A stretch of 9,955 bases of DNA from Spirochaetaceae bacterium (GTDB lineage: Bacteria > Spirochaetota > Spirochaetia > JABEVK01). Positions within the stretch are counted from its first letter, which is position 1, and the number at the start of each line of letters is the position of its first letter. The DNA lies in NCBI GenBank assembly GCA_023265735.1, contig JAHFSN010000040.1, forward strand, positions 1 to 9,955. Reading direction: 5' to 3'. Below the pieces are notes generated by a model. The model did no database searches. It had not been told where the DNA came from and saw nothing but the letters and a program-made list of their open reading frames with translations. Below are positions 1 through 7,031 of this stretch, piece after piece. Both the position numbers and the translations under genes were made by a program.

Positions 1-187
1 CACCCTGGGGCCCCGCCATTTCGGAAAGGATAGACGTCGAGAGCCCGGCGCCGGAACACACGTCGAGGACGCGCATGCCAGGGCGAAGACCCGCCATTGT
101 GGCAAACCGGCGGACAACGTCGGCGTCGGTCTTCCATTCTTCCCGTTGAATCTCTTCCTCATTCTCCATTAGGTAGCTGCTAGGCAT
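1..187 (-). CDS. SAM-dependent methyltransferase, N-terminal fragment (cut by window edge)
   Basis: The first 62 residues are present; the rest lies beyond the left edge. Residues 38-50 contain RVLDVCSGAGLST, a class I (Rossmann-fold) methyltransferase motif I that binds S-adenosylmethionine. It is preceded by a helical segment (EEWKTDADVVRRFATMAGL) typical of the UbiE/Methyltransf_11 type. The ATG at 187 is preceded by AAAGGA (plus-strand 195-200) at 7-nt spacing, which supports the start. The gene lies 66 bp downstream of the glycosyltransferase on the same strand, so the two may be cotranscribed and may modify the same glycan or metabolite. The substrate cannot be deduced from this fragment. 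The class assignment is firm; anything more specific would be a guess. Confidence 0.85.
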   Translation of the reverse strand, partial: MPSSYLMENEEEIQREEWKTDADVVRRFATMAGLRPGMRVLDVCSGAGLSTSILSEMAGPQG

Positions 188-194
188 GGTCCAG

Positions 195-217
195 TCCTTT
201 CAGGGCGAATCGTACCA
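195..217 (-). promoter_or_regulatory. Possible extended -10 promoter and RBS of the methyltransferase gene
   Basis: Reading the minus strand, TGGTACGAT (217 to 209) fits an extended -10 element (TGnTAnnAT). It is followed by the AAAGGA ribosome binding site at 200-195. No convincing -35 lies at the usual distance; CTGACA is present but 20 nt away. It could give the methyltransferase gene its own transcription start in addition to read-through from the glycosyltransferase gene. The evidence is motif matching only. Confidence 0.3.
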
Positions 218-253
218 CAAATCGCCGAGAGATGTGTCAGATCGCGAAGAGAA

Positions 254-1147
254 CTAGGAGGCGAAGGTGCGGTCCCAGGCCGACCGGGCTAGCCTGCGAA
301 TCCGGCCATCGGTAGCCTTGAGGAAACTGCTGGAGTGATGGAGCAGATGGAGGGTGGCCAGGACATCACGCTTGAGTTTGTTGTGGTCCGAGCCCCAGCC
401 AAAATCCTCGATGGGGCGGAGGAATTTCCAGTTGCCGGCGTTGTGGACCACGGGAATGGGACGAAGGGTATCCTCAAAGATGAAGACCCCGTTTTCGATG
501 AGGAATCTTCGCCGGGCCGTGGCGAGAACGAAGTTGAAACCACAGGGGAGGGCGACGTATCCACGGGAGTGGAGGACCATATTGACGACCAATTGGTCGG
601 GACCGAAGGCCGACTTGTCGAGGACAAGGCGATCCACTTCCTCGCAGAGAGTCAGGAAGGCATCCCGGGGGCCAAGGAGGAACCCCGCGTTAATCTGGGG
701 TCTCAAGGCCGTGGTCCTTCGAATTCGGTCGATGGTCTCCCGAGAAAAGAAAGTCTCTGTGAGGAAGATGTCGAACCCCGAAATGAGGTCTTCGGGGACT
801 GCCCGGAACTGCGGCTGATGGGCTTCGAACAGAGGGGCCACATCGCCCTGGAAGATCACATCACCGCCGTCCACGGCGAGGACTTGCTCGTAGGAGTGTT
901 CCCGCAAGTCCTGTGCCATTTCTCGGAAACGGACCACAGCCACGTGTCCGTTGCGAAGGCACCGACGTACGCCCACGCTCTCATGTTCCAAGTAGTATCG
1001 CTGTGCTGTGGTCAGGCCGAAGTCCAGCACGCGCACGTCGATCTTCGACAGGTCAACAGAAGCTCTGAGGGATCTCAGCCAGTGATCGATGAGAAAGTCC
1101 CCGTACTTGGCGTCCGACGCCGTGTAGATGACAAATGGCTTGGCCAT
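254..1147 (-). CDS. GT-A-fold glycosyltransferase, GT8-like
   Basis: This 297-residue soluble protein probably transfers a sugar from a nucleotide-sugar donor. The N-terminus (KPFVIYTASDAKYGDFLIDHW) looks like the first strand and helix of a GT-A nucleotide-diphospho-sugar fold. Residues 89-96 (VLAVDGGD) supply a DxxD-type metal-binding motif followed by a typical VIFQGDVAPLF segment. Residues 152-159 (INAGFLLG) and 182-189 (GPDQLVVN) resemble conserved acceptor-side motifs of GT8-like enzymes. His235 in VVHNAG is at the usual place of the C-terminal metal-binding histidine. No signal peptide or membrane segment is seen. The ATG at 1147 has GGAG (plus-strand 1156-1159) 8 nt upstream. It is followed by a methyltransferase gene on the same strand, a pairing common in polysaccharide modification loci. 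Donor and acceptor are unknown, and the family call rests on motifs rather than a database match. Confidence 0.72.
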   Translation of the reverse strand: MAKPFVIYTASDAKYGDFLIDHWLRSLRASVDLSKIDVRVLDFGLTTAQRYYLEHESVGVRRCLRNGHVAVVRFREMAQDLREHSYEQVLAVDGGDVIFQGDVAPLFEAHQPQFRAVPEDLISGFDIFLTETFFSRETIDRIRRTTALRPQINAGFLLGPRDAFLTLCEEVDRLVLDKSAFGPDQLVVNMVLHSRGYVALPCGFNFVLATARRRFLIENGVFIFEDTLRPIPVVHNAGNWKFLRPIEDFGWGSDHNKLKRDVLATLHLLHHSSSFLKATDGRIRRLARSAWDRTFAS

Positions 1148-1179
1148 CGTGAGGTCTCCATGAAGGGGGAATATCGCGA

Positions 1180-1208
1180 AACATACTGCTCGAAGTTCAA
1201 GGCGTCAA
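1180..1208 (-). promoter_or_regulatory. Sigma70-type promoter of the glycosyltransferase gene
   Basis: On the minus strand TTGACG (1208-1203) and TATGTT (1185-1180) are separated by exactly 17 nt. They match the -35 consensus at 5 of 6 and the -10 consensus at 4 of 6 positions. Initiation about 7 nt downstream would give a leader of roughly 25 nt carrying the GGAG ribosome binding site before the ATG at 1147. The promoter lies just beside the transposase-associated repeats. Confidence 0.5.
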
Positions 1209-1231
1209 TCTCAGGGGGCGACTCTTGGACC

Positions 1232-1327
1232 GATACGGGGACAGAGCTGGCGACAGGGCGGCACAAAGATATGGGGACAGAGCCGGCGCGGCTTGGATTG
1301 AAGCAGGAACGCCTTCGAGTCTGTCCC
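1232..1327. repeat. REP-like repeats associated with the Y1 transposase gene
   Basis: Two direct copies of GATAyGGGGACAGAGyyGGCG occur at 1232-1252 and 1268-1288, differing at only two positions (36-bp period). An inverted partial copy, TCTGTCCC, lies at 1320-1327. GGGACAGA (1274-1281) can pair with TCTGTCCC (1320-1327) to form an 8-bp stem around a GC-rich loop. Repeats of this kind next to a REP-associated tyrosine transposase gene are the expected substrates or ends of such elements. No matching copy was found after the transposase stop codon. Confidence 0.6.
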
Positions 1328-1334
1328 ACCGGGT

Positions 1335-1868
1335 ATGAGAAAGCCACGAAGACTGGTGGACGGGGCTCGATACTACGTGACGGCTCGGGCCAATCGAAAG
1401 GAAATGATCCTCAAACCCGGCCCCATGAAGGCGCTCTTCCTGTCCGTGGTTAAGCGTGCTAAGGCCAAATACGCCTTTGATGTGGAGAACTTCTGCATCA
1501 TGGGAAATCACTTTCATCTCCTGGTAAGACCGCGAGTTGGCGTCAGCCTATCCGGATTGATGCAATGGATCATGAGCGTCTTCGCCATGGCTTGGAACCG
1601 GCTTCACCACCTGACGGGCCATGTGTGGGGCGAGCGGTTCTTCTCACGGGTGATCGAGAGTTTGAAGGAATTTCTGCGGATCTTCCAGAATATCGACGAG
1701 AATCCCGTGAAAGCCGGCCTCGTGAGCCGCCCGGCGGACTGGCCCTTCGGGGGACTATGGCACCGGCGGACAGGTCAGCGCCAGATCGTGGATTCCCCGT
1801 CCCCGCTGCTGGAAATCCTATTCCCGGCCCATAGGCTCCTCGCCCTCGCACCGCCCATCCTGCGCTGA
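1335..1868 (+). CDS. REP-associated Y1 (HUH) transposase-like protein with atypical catalytic position
   Basis: This 177-residue protein belongs to the Y1_Tnp/REP-associated tyrosine transposase (RAYT) group. Family enzymes cut and join single-stranded DNA at REP or IS200-type hairpins. Hallmarks are RYYVTARANRKEMIL near the N-terminus, the HUH metal motif as NHFHLLV (His59 and His61), GHVWGERFFSRVI (95-107) and NPVKAGLVSRPADWPF (123-138). In relatives the catalytic Tyr lies in a Y-I-x-x-N-P-V segment. Here that position is Asn119 (codon AAT at 1689-1691, one base from TAT), so nicking activity may be lost. The length is normal and the frame intact, which argues against a long-dead pseudogene. 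The ATG at 1335 has no strong Shine-Dalgarno sequence. GGGGACAG repeats lie immediately upstream. The gene ends 46 bp from the convergent activase gene. Confidence 0.82.
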   Translation: MRKPRRLVDGARYYVTARANRKEMILKPGPMKALFLSVVKRAKAKYAFDVENFCIMGNHFHLLVRPRVGVSLSGLMQWIMSVFAMAWNRLHHLTGHVWGERFFSRVIESLKEFLRIFQNIDENPVKAGLVSRPADWPFGGLWHRRTGQRQIVDSPSPLLEILFPAHRLLALAPPILR

Positions 1869-1914
1869 CCCGTCCAGCTCACCGTCGAGCGAAGCGAAGG
1901 CAAGAGCTCCAGAA

Positions 1915-4900
1915 TCACGCCCGCCGAGGCGACCTCTGCTTCAGCATCACCTCGTGCAGCCGGTCTGCTTGCAGCATGAACGTCTCCAGCCGGGCGCGAA
2001 TAATCTGGCTGAAGGGGTTGCCGTCGCACTCCACCGACAGGAAGGGGAGGTTGTCGATGGTCTGCCTCAGCTCGCTCAGATCGACGGGATGGCCCGCCTG
2101 CCGGGCAGCCTCCTCCTTGCCGTCCACCGTCATTTCCACCGTCGACACGGCCTCGGTCATCCGGCTGTTCATGCAGCCGAAGGGCCCGACGTTCAGGACC
2201 CCACAGTACTTTTCGGCCAGCTGGTGAAGGGCCGTCCCCGTGGAAAGGCCCGGCTCGCCGGTCAGGGTGTAGGGGAAGACGTGCTTCGAGTGTTCCATGA
2301 CCTTGGGGATGTCGATCATCTCTTTCTCGTAGAGCCCGGTCTTGGCCAGGATGTTCTTGACCTTCTTCTCGTGGTAGTCCTGGACGAAGTCGGAGGCCAG
2401 CATTTCCAGGTGGCCGATGAAGGTGGTCTTGAGCTCGTACATGCCGATGTCCCGCAGGAAGTCGGTGTAGCGCACCCATTCCGACACGGGGGCATCGAGG
2501 AGGACAAACCCATGTTCCGCCAGAAGATCCGGTATCCCCATGAGGCTGAAGTGGTCCCGGCGGACGAAGATTTCTCCCACCAATCCGATGTACTTGGCCT
2601 GGCTGATGGGAATGCGGGTCTGGATCGTGGCCAGGCGCTTGCCCGTGGCCTTGAGCTGCCGGTAGAACCCCACCTTGCGGCTTCCGTCGAGGCAGGCCTC
2701 CAGCTTGGCGATCTCCTCGTCCAGGATGGCCATGGCTCCGGTCCGGTCCACGGCCAGGGCCTTCACGGCGTTGCGCACATCGTCGATCACGTCGAAGGCG
2801 TACATGGACTTCACCATGCCCAGCCGGAACGGGAGTCCGAGGCCCGCGTACCCGTCATCGTTGGTGAGCTTGAGGGTGGCCACGTTGGGAAGTTTGAGCT
2901 TCTCCACGGTGGTCCTCAGCAGAATGTCGTACTGGCCGACCCGGCAGCACCCGCCGGCGCCCACGATGAGCATGACGAGCTTCTCGTTCGGGTCTTTGCG
3001 GTACTTCAGATACTTCATGAGCTCGCCCACGATGTTGATGATGGGCAGACACTCCTTGCTGGTGGTCACCGACCGGCCCAGGTCGAGGGCCTCGCGGTCG
3101 CACACGGGCAGGGCTTCGGCGTTCCAGCCCATGCCCCTCAGCACGGCGGCGGCCCCGCGGTTGAACAGGTCGCCCATCGACGGGATAACGAGCTTCACGC
3201 CACCGGCGTCCATCCTCGTCTTTCCTCCCTGGGAATCCACGAAGAGCGCCTTGCCCAGGCTGTCGAGCTCCACCGTGGCCATCCGGAACGGTTCGTTCAC
3301 GAGCTTGCCCCGGCCCTGCACCTTCAGGTAGTTCTTGATGACGTCCATGAACGCTTCGATGCGGGTATTGACCCCGGCGTCGGCGGTATGGCTGTCGACC
3401 TCAATGGTGAGCGAAGGCTTGGTCCCCATCAGGTCACGGAAGTGCTGGACCATCATGGAGTCCAGGGCGCACAAAAAGTTGGTCAGGAAGCACCCGAAGA
3501 GCTGGGGATGCCGCTCGACGATCCGGGCGCCCTTGATGATGCGCTGGCCCATCTCCCAGTAGGTGTCCTTGTAGTTCTCTTCCTTCTCATATTCCAAAAA
3601 GTCGTAAGGGATGAGTTCTACGCCGCGGGAGGCAAACTTGGAGGGAACACCCTTGTTGGTTTCCTCGGCAAAGGCGTTGTAGGGGCGGCCGAACAGGACG
3701 ACCGCCGTCCGGCTGGGGTCGGCTTCGAGCCGGTCGAGGATGCGTCGGCCCTCGGTCTTCATGGCGGCGAAGAAGGCCATCTGGGCTTCGACGGCCCTGT
3801 CGTGGGCCCGTTTGCCCTCGGCGGCGGTGAACCCCATGTCGGTGGCCACTTTCTGGAACACCTCCGAGGCGGTCTCCCACCCGCGCATCAGGTTCAGGGA
3901 GGGGGTCAGCAGCTTGGGGCCATCCTGGACGCCCTTGAGGTGGCTGGCCCGCTGGTAGAAGGGCTCACCTTGGACAAACATGCACACCGTTTGGTACTCA
4001 ATGCGGTAGTCCTTCTGGTCGGAGACGTGGAGTTCCTTCAGCTGGGGCATGAAGATGTAGTCGGGCTTGCGGGTCAGGAGGTCCTCGAACATGCCCATGG
4101 CCACCTGGGCCGACAGGCAGAGGCTCGACATGGCCTTGTCGATGCCCGTCTGGCGCACGGTGTCGGGGAGGACGACCCGGCACCCCAGCTGGTTGAAGAA
4201 GGTCATGTAGAGGGGATAGAGGGTGTTGATCTGGAACGAGCGGTTAAGGCCCACCAGGGGAGCGTCGGCGGCGATATCGGTGCGCAGGGGCACCCAGGGG
4301 TGAAACAGCAGCTCCCGGCGCTTGGCCACGTGGTTGTACTCGGCCACGTCGAACTTCAGCCGGTGGAGCTGGTTGTAGTATTTGTTGCACGCTCCGCCGA
4401 AGGGGAACTTCTTGCCTTCGATCTCGATGGTGGAGATCTCGCAGCGGCGGTCGCAGTGCTCGGCCGCCCCGTGACAGACGAACGATTTCCCGTACGAGAC
4501 CTCGCGGGACACCAGGGCCTTCAGGTCAAACTCCTGGGGAATGAGCAAACCCAGGTCGAGGAGGCTCTTGACCTCGAGGGCCACGCCGTAGGCCCCCATG
4601 AGGCCGGGGTGGGGAGGGACGATGATCTGCTTGCCCGTGAGGGCCGCCATGGCCACGGGAACGGCCTTGTTGTAGCACACGCCGCCCTGCATGAAGATCT
4701 TGTTCCCCGACTGGCGGAAGCCCTTCACCCGGTTCACGTAGTTGATGCAGATCGAGTACACCAGCCCCGCGATGATGTTCTCCTTGGAGATCCCCTCCTG
4801 GAACGCGGTGTTGATGTCGCTGGAGATGAAGGCGGCGCACTGGTCGGAGAAGTTGGGCGGCGTGCCGGCGGCCAGGGCGATGGGCGCAATGTCCTCCATC

Positions 4901-6279
4901 TTGACCCCCAGGGACTCGTAGGCCGATTCCTCGAGGAAGCTTCCCGTGCCCGCCGAGCAGGCCTCGTTCATGGCGTAGTCCGAGGCCACTCCGTTGGTGA
5001 GGAAGGTATACTTCGCATCCTGGCCGCCGATCTCGAAGATGGTGTCGACCTCGGGATCGAAGTGGGCGGCGGCCCGGGCGTGGGCGATGATCTCGTTGAT
5101 GATGCCCTCGGTGCCCGCGTGGAGACCGGCGATGTAGCGGCCCGATCCCGTCACTCCCACTCCCACGATCTTCACCGACTTCGTCCCGATCTGGTCGACC
5201 AGGGCCTGGTAGCACTGCCGGGAGGCTTCGATGGGGCTGCCGTTGGTCCGCAGGTACTTGGCGCCCAGGATCTTTTCGTCGGACAGCCGGAACAGCACGG
5301 CCTTGGTGGTGGTGGACCCGACGTCGAGGCCCACCACGCACACGTCGCCGTTGCGGACGGATTCGAAGGGCAGGTCCTTGAAGTCGACCCGGCTGGTGAA
5401 CTGAGACAGGGGCGGAAGGGTTTCGAACGACGAGGCCACGTCCTTGAAGTAGTTGTTCTTGGTGATCTCGGGCGTCAGCTTGTTCTTGAGGGCGTAGATG
5501 GCGGCCCCCAGGGCCTCGAAACACGGCGCCACCTCGGGAACTTCCACCTGGGGAATGGTCTGCCGCAAGAAGTCGATGACCACGCCGTTCTGGGCGGTAC
5601 CGCCGACCACGAGCACCTTCTTGGCGTTGACCTTCACGAGCAGCTCTTCGATCTTCTTGGCGATCATCCGGCCCAGGCCCGCGGCCACGTCGCCGATGGG
5701 CTCGCCCTTGTTCAAGGCGTGGGTGCAGTCGGATTTGCAGAACACCGAGCAGCGTCCCGACAGGTGGTGGGGGTTGTCGCTCTTGCGGGCCAGGTCGACG
5801 GCCTCCTCAATTCCGATGTTCATCCGCCGGATCTGCTGCAGAAAAAACTCCCCCGTCCCCGAGGCGCACTTGTTTCCCGAACTGATCCGGCTCACCTTGC
5901 CCTTCTTGTCCATCTCGTAGACGAGGAAGGATTCGCCGCCCGCCGATACCACGGCGTCGAAGGTGCCCTGTTCGGGGTAGAGGAACTGGTACGCCGATTC
6001 GGTGGCCTCGGGTTCGATAATCGAGGGAAGGTTGGTGAGGTCCCGGAACTTGCGGCCCGTCAGGGTGACGTGCTTGCCGGCCAGGTCGTAGGCGTCGATG
6101 ATACGGGTGAACGTCCCCTTGGGGTCCCCGTCGTGGGCTTCGATGACCTTGTTGACCACCTCAATCTTGCCATTTTTGTTTTCAATCTCCACGAGGGAGA
6201 AGGTGGAGGCCCCCAGACAAATTCCGACGGAACGAGTTTTGGGTTCGGCGTCTCGGTTCTTCACGATCATGCTTTCCAT
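1915..6279 (-). CDS. Giant fused CoA-enzyme activase with double ATPase and HgdB/DCCP-like reductase half
   Basis: This 1454-residue fusion belongs to the 2-hydroxyacyl-CoA dehydratase/benzoyl-CoA reductase activator superfamily, in which ATP hydrolysis drives low-potential electron transfer through [4Fe-4S] clusters. Domain 1 (about 15-270) and domain 2 (about 312-575) are BcrAD/BadFG-type ASKHA ATPases. Domain 2 is canonical: DVGSTTTK (319-326), IGGQDAK (417-423), CSAGTG with Cys441, Cys481 and GGVCYNKAV. Domain 1 keeps the cluster cysteines (Cys138 in CASGTG, Cys177) but has LGAST in place of DVGST. A Cys-rich linker follows (Cys602, 609, 613, 631), then a DUF2229-like region (about 655-1000) and an HgdB/double-cubane-protein-like region (about 1055-1450). 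The latter has cysteines 1060, 1077, 1111, 1112, 1369 (GPFGCMNSR) and 1418 (VECDGNPF). The ATG at 6279 has GGGAGG 7 nt upstream. It overlaps the end of the TetR gene by 13 bp, so the two are probably coupled. The substrate is unknown, and no separate dehydratase subunits occur here. Confidence 0.9.
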   Translation of the reverse strand: MESMIVKNRDAEPKTRSVGICLGASTFSLVEIENKNGKIEVVNKVIEAHDGDPKGTFTRIIDAYDLAGKHVTLTGRKFRDLTNLPSIIEPEATESAYQFLYPEQGTFDAVVSAGGESFLVYEMDKKGKVSRISSGNKCASGTGEFFLQQIRRMNIGIEEAVDLARKSDNPHHLSGRCSVFCKSDCTHALNKGEPIGDVAAGLGRMIAKKIEELLVKVNAKKVLVVGGTAQNGVVIDFLRQTIPQVEVPEVAPCFEALGAAIYALKNKLTPEITKNNYFKDVASSFETLPPLSQFTSRVDFKDLPFESVRNGDVCVVGLDVGSTTTKAVLFRLSDEKILGAKYLRTNGSPIEASRQCYQALVDQIGTKSVKIVGVGVTGSGRYIAGLHAGTEGIINEIIAHARAAAHFDPEVDTIFEIGGQDAKYTFLTNGVASDYAMNEACSAGTGSFLEESAYESLGVKMEDIAPIALAAGTPPNFSDQCAAFISSDINTAFQEGISKENIIAGLVYSICINYVNRVKGFRQSGNKIFMQGGVCYNKAVPVAMAALTGKQIIVPPHPGLMGAYGVALEVKSLLDLGLLIPQEFDLKALVSREVSYGKSFVCHGAAEHCDRRCEISTIEIEGKKFPFGGACNKYYNQLHRLKFDVAEYNHVAKRRELLFHPWVPLRTDIAADAPLVGLNRSFQINTLYPLYMTFFNQLGCRVVLPDTVRQTGIDKAMSSLCLSAQVAMGMFEDLLTRKPDYIFMPQLKELHVSDQKDYRIEYQTVCMFVQGEPFYQRASHLKGVQDGPKLLTPSLNLMRGWETASEVFQKVATDMGFTAAEGKRAHDRAVEAQMAFFAAMKTEGRRILDRLEADPSRTAVVLFGRPYNAFAEETNKGVPSKFASRGVELIPYDFLEYEKEENYKDTYWEMGQRIIKGARIVERHPQLFGCFLTNFLCALDSMMVQHFRDLMGTKPSLTIEVDSHTADAGVNTRIEAFMDVIKNYLKVQGRGKLVNEPFRMATVELDSLGKALFVDSQGGKTRMDAGGVKLVIPSMGDLFNRGAAAVLRGMGWNAEALPVCDREALDLGRSVTTSKECLPIINIVGELMKYLKYRKDPNEKLVMLIVGAGGCCRVGQYDILLRTTVEKLKLPNVATLKLTNDDGYAGLGLPFRLGMVKSMYAFDVIDDVRNAVKALAVDRTGAMAILDEEIAKLEACLDGSRKVGFYRQLKATGKRLATIQTRIPISQAKYIGLVGEIFVRRDHFSLMGIPDLLAEHGFVLLDAPVSEWVRYTDFLRDIGMYELKTTFIGHLEMLASDFVQDYHEKKVKNILAKTGLYEKEMIDIPKVMEHSKHVFPYTLTGEPGLSTGTALHQLAEKYCGVLNVGPFGCMNSRMTEAVSTVEMTVDGKEEAARQAGHPVDLSELRQTIDNLPFLSVECDGNPFSQIIRARLETFMLQADRLHEVMLKQRSPRRA

Positions 6280-6929
6280 GGCAGAGCCTCCCGGGCTGCA
6301 AATTGGGGATCAGGCGTTGGGGCCTTCGATTGAATTCCATTGAGGATGAGGTCGACAAACTGGTTTTCGATGGTTTCGAGCACCTCGCCTGTCAATTCGG
6401 TGTCTTGATACCAAACGTCGAGAAAGGTGTAGAGGACGGCACTGCCGATGTATCGGGCAGCGGCCACGGGGTCGATGGGCCTGAACCGTCCTCGTTCGAT
6501 ACCCAGGGCAATGAACTTTTCGATGATGCCCTTCATCGGCGAATAGATCCGATGGAACATCGCTTCCTTGAGCCGAGCGTTGAATGCCGATTCGGCGTGG
6601 ATGACCGAGATGAGTTCCCGGTTCTGGTGGAACAGGACGAGCCGGCCGTGGATGAACGCCTTGATGGCTCCTTCCATGTCCTTGCCGAGGTAGTCGCTGA
6701 GGACTTGGTCCATCGATTCGGCAAAAAGCTGGGGTGCCACGGTGTCGACCAGGTCGGCCACGAGTCCCATGAGAAGGTCTTCCTTGTTGGGGAAGAGCCG
6801 AAACATGGTTCCCACGGGAACTCCCGCGGCGTCGGCGATCTCCTTGGTGGTGGCTCCGTGGTAACTCTTGCACCGGAACACCCGAAGGGCCGCGTCGAGA
6901 ATGGCCTTGCTTTTGTCGTCCCGCTTCAT
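6267..6929 (-). CDS. TetR/AcrR-family transcriptional regulator
   Basis: A 220-residue one-component repressor. The N-terminal helix-turn-helix spans about residues 5-50 and reads ATTKEIADAAGVPVGTMF followed by RLFPNKEDLL, the standard TetR signature. The remaining all-helical region would bind a ligand and dimerise; an acyl-CoA or aromatic compound is plausible given the neighbour, but that is inference. The start is set at ATG 6929 because CGGAG lies 6 nt upstream (plus-strand 6936-6940). A TTG at 6959 in the same frame would add 10 residues but has no ribosome binding site. The stop codon lies inside the activase gene, so the two form one transcription unit. The 16-bp palindrome upstream is the likely operator and implies autorepression. 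Confidence 0.92.
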   Translation of the reverse strand: MKRDDKSKAILDAALRVFRCKSYHGATTKEIADAAGVPVGTMFRLFPNKEDLLMGLVADLVDTVAPQLFAESMDQVLSDYLGKDMEGAIKAFIHGRLVLFHQNRELISVIHAESAFNARLKEAMFHRIYSPMKGIIEKFIALGIERGRFRPIDPVAAARYIGSAVLYTFLDVWYQDTELTGEVLETIENQFVDLILNGIQSKAPTPDPQFAAREALPWKA

Positions 6930-6963
6930 CGCGAACTCCGGGTGGACCAGTTGGTTCAAAATA

Positions 6964-6979
6964 TGGACTGTTTAGTCCA
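6964..6979. promoter_or_regulatory. Probable TetR operator, perfect 16-bp palindrome
   Basis: TGGACTGTTTAGTCCA has perfect 6-bp arms (TGGACT/AGTCCA) around GTTT. It lies 34 bp upstream of the regulator's ATG and immediately downstream of, and touching, the predicted -10 box. Occupancy there would block transcription, the usual layout of an autoregulated TetR gene. The binding protein is inferred from position. Confidence 0.65.
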
Positions 6980-7007
6980 GTAAACACCGGAAGTCTGAGA
7001 AAGTCAA
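6979..7007 (-). promoter_or_regulatory. Sigma70-type promoter of the tetR-activase unit
   Basis: On the minus strand TTGACT (7007-7002, 5 of 6 to consensus) and TTTACT (6984-6979, 4 of 6) are separated by 17 nt. The predicted transcription start falls within the 16-bp palindrome at 6964-6979. No other promoter-like pair was noticed between here and the activase start, so this promoter probably drives both genes. Confidence 0.55.
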
Positions 7008-7031
7008 TAGGGATTAAGTTTACCTAACTTG

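Noticed and set aside
335..1453. A 372-codon plus-strand open frame across the glycosyltransferase gene and the repeat region
   Set aside because: It has no recognisable motif, runs antisense to a well-supported gene with promoter and ribosome binding site, and overlaps the transposase start.
1869..1914. Convergent gap between the transposase and activase genes, searched for a bidirectional terminator or the transposon's right end
   Set aside because: Only short imperfect repeats (AGCTC/GAGCT with a 23-nt loop) were seen. There is no T-run and no TCTGTCCC or GGGGACAG copy, so no terminator or element boundary can be supported.
1954..6333. A 1459-codon open frame on the plus strand, antisense to the whole activase gene
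   Set aside because: Its translation is low-complexity, rich in His, Gly, Val and Leu with no family motifs. It mirrors the GC-rich codon use of the activase, which has clear domains on the minus strand. It is a frame shadow despite its striking length.
6930..6959. Longer TetR form starting at TTG 6959
   Set aside because: There is no ribosome binding site before the TTG, whereas ATG 6929 has CGGAG at 6-nt spacing and gives a normal TetR N-terminus.
7016..7030. AAGTT-TACCT-AACTT inverted repeat after the GIY-YIG gene, considered as a terminator or second operator
   Set aside because: The 5-bp AT-rich arms would make a weak stem with no T-run, and it does not match the 16-bp TetR palindrome.
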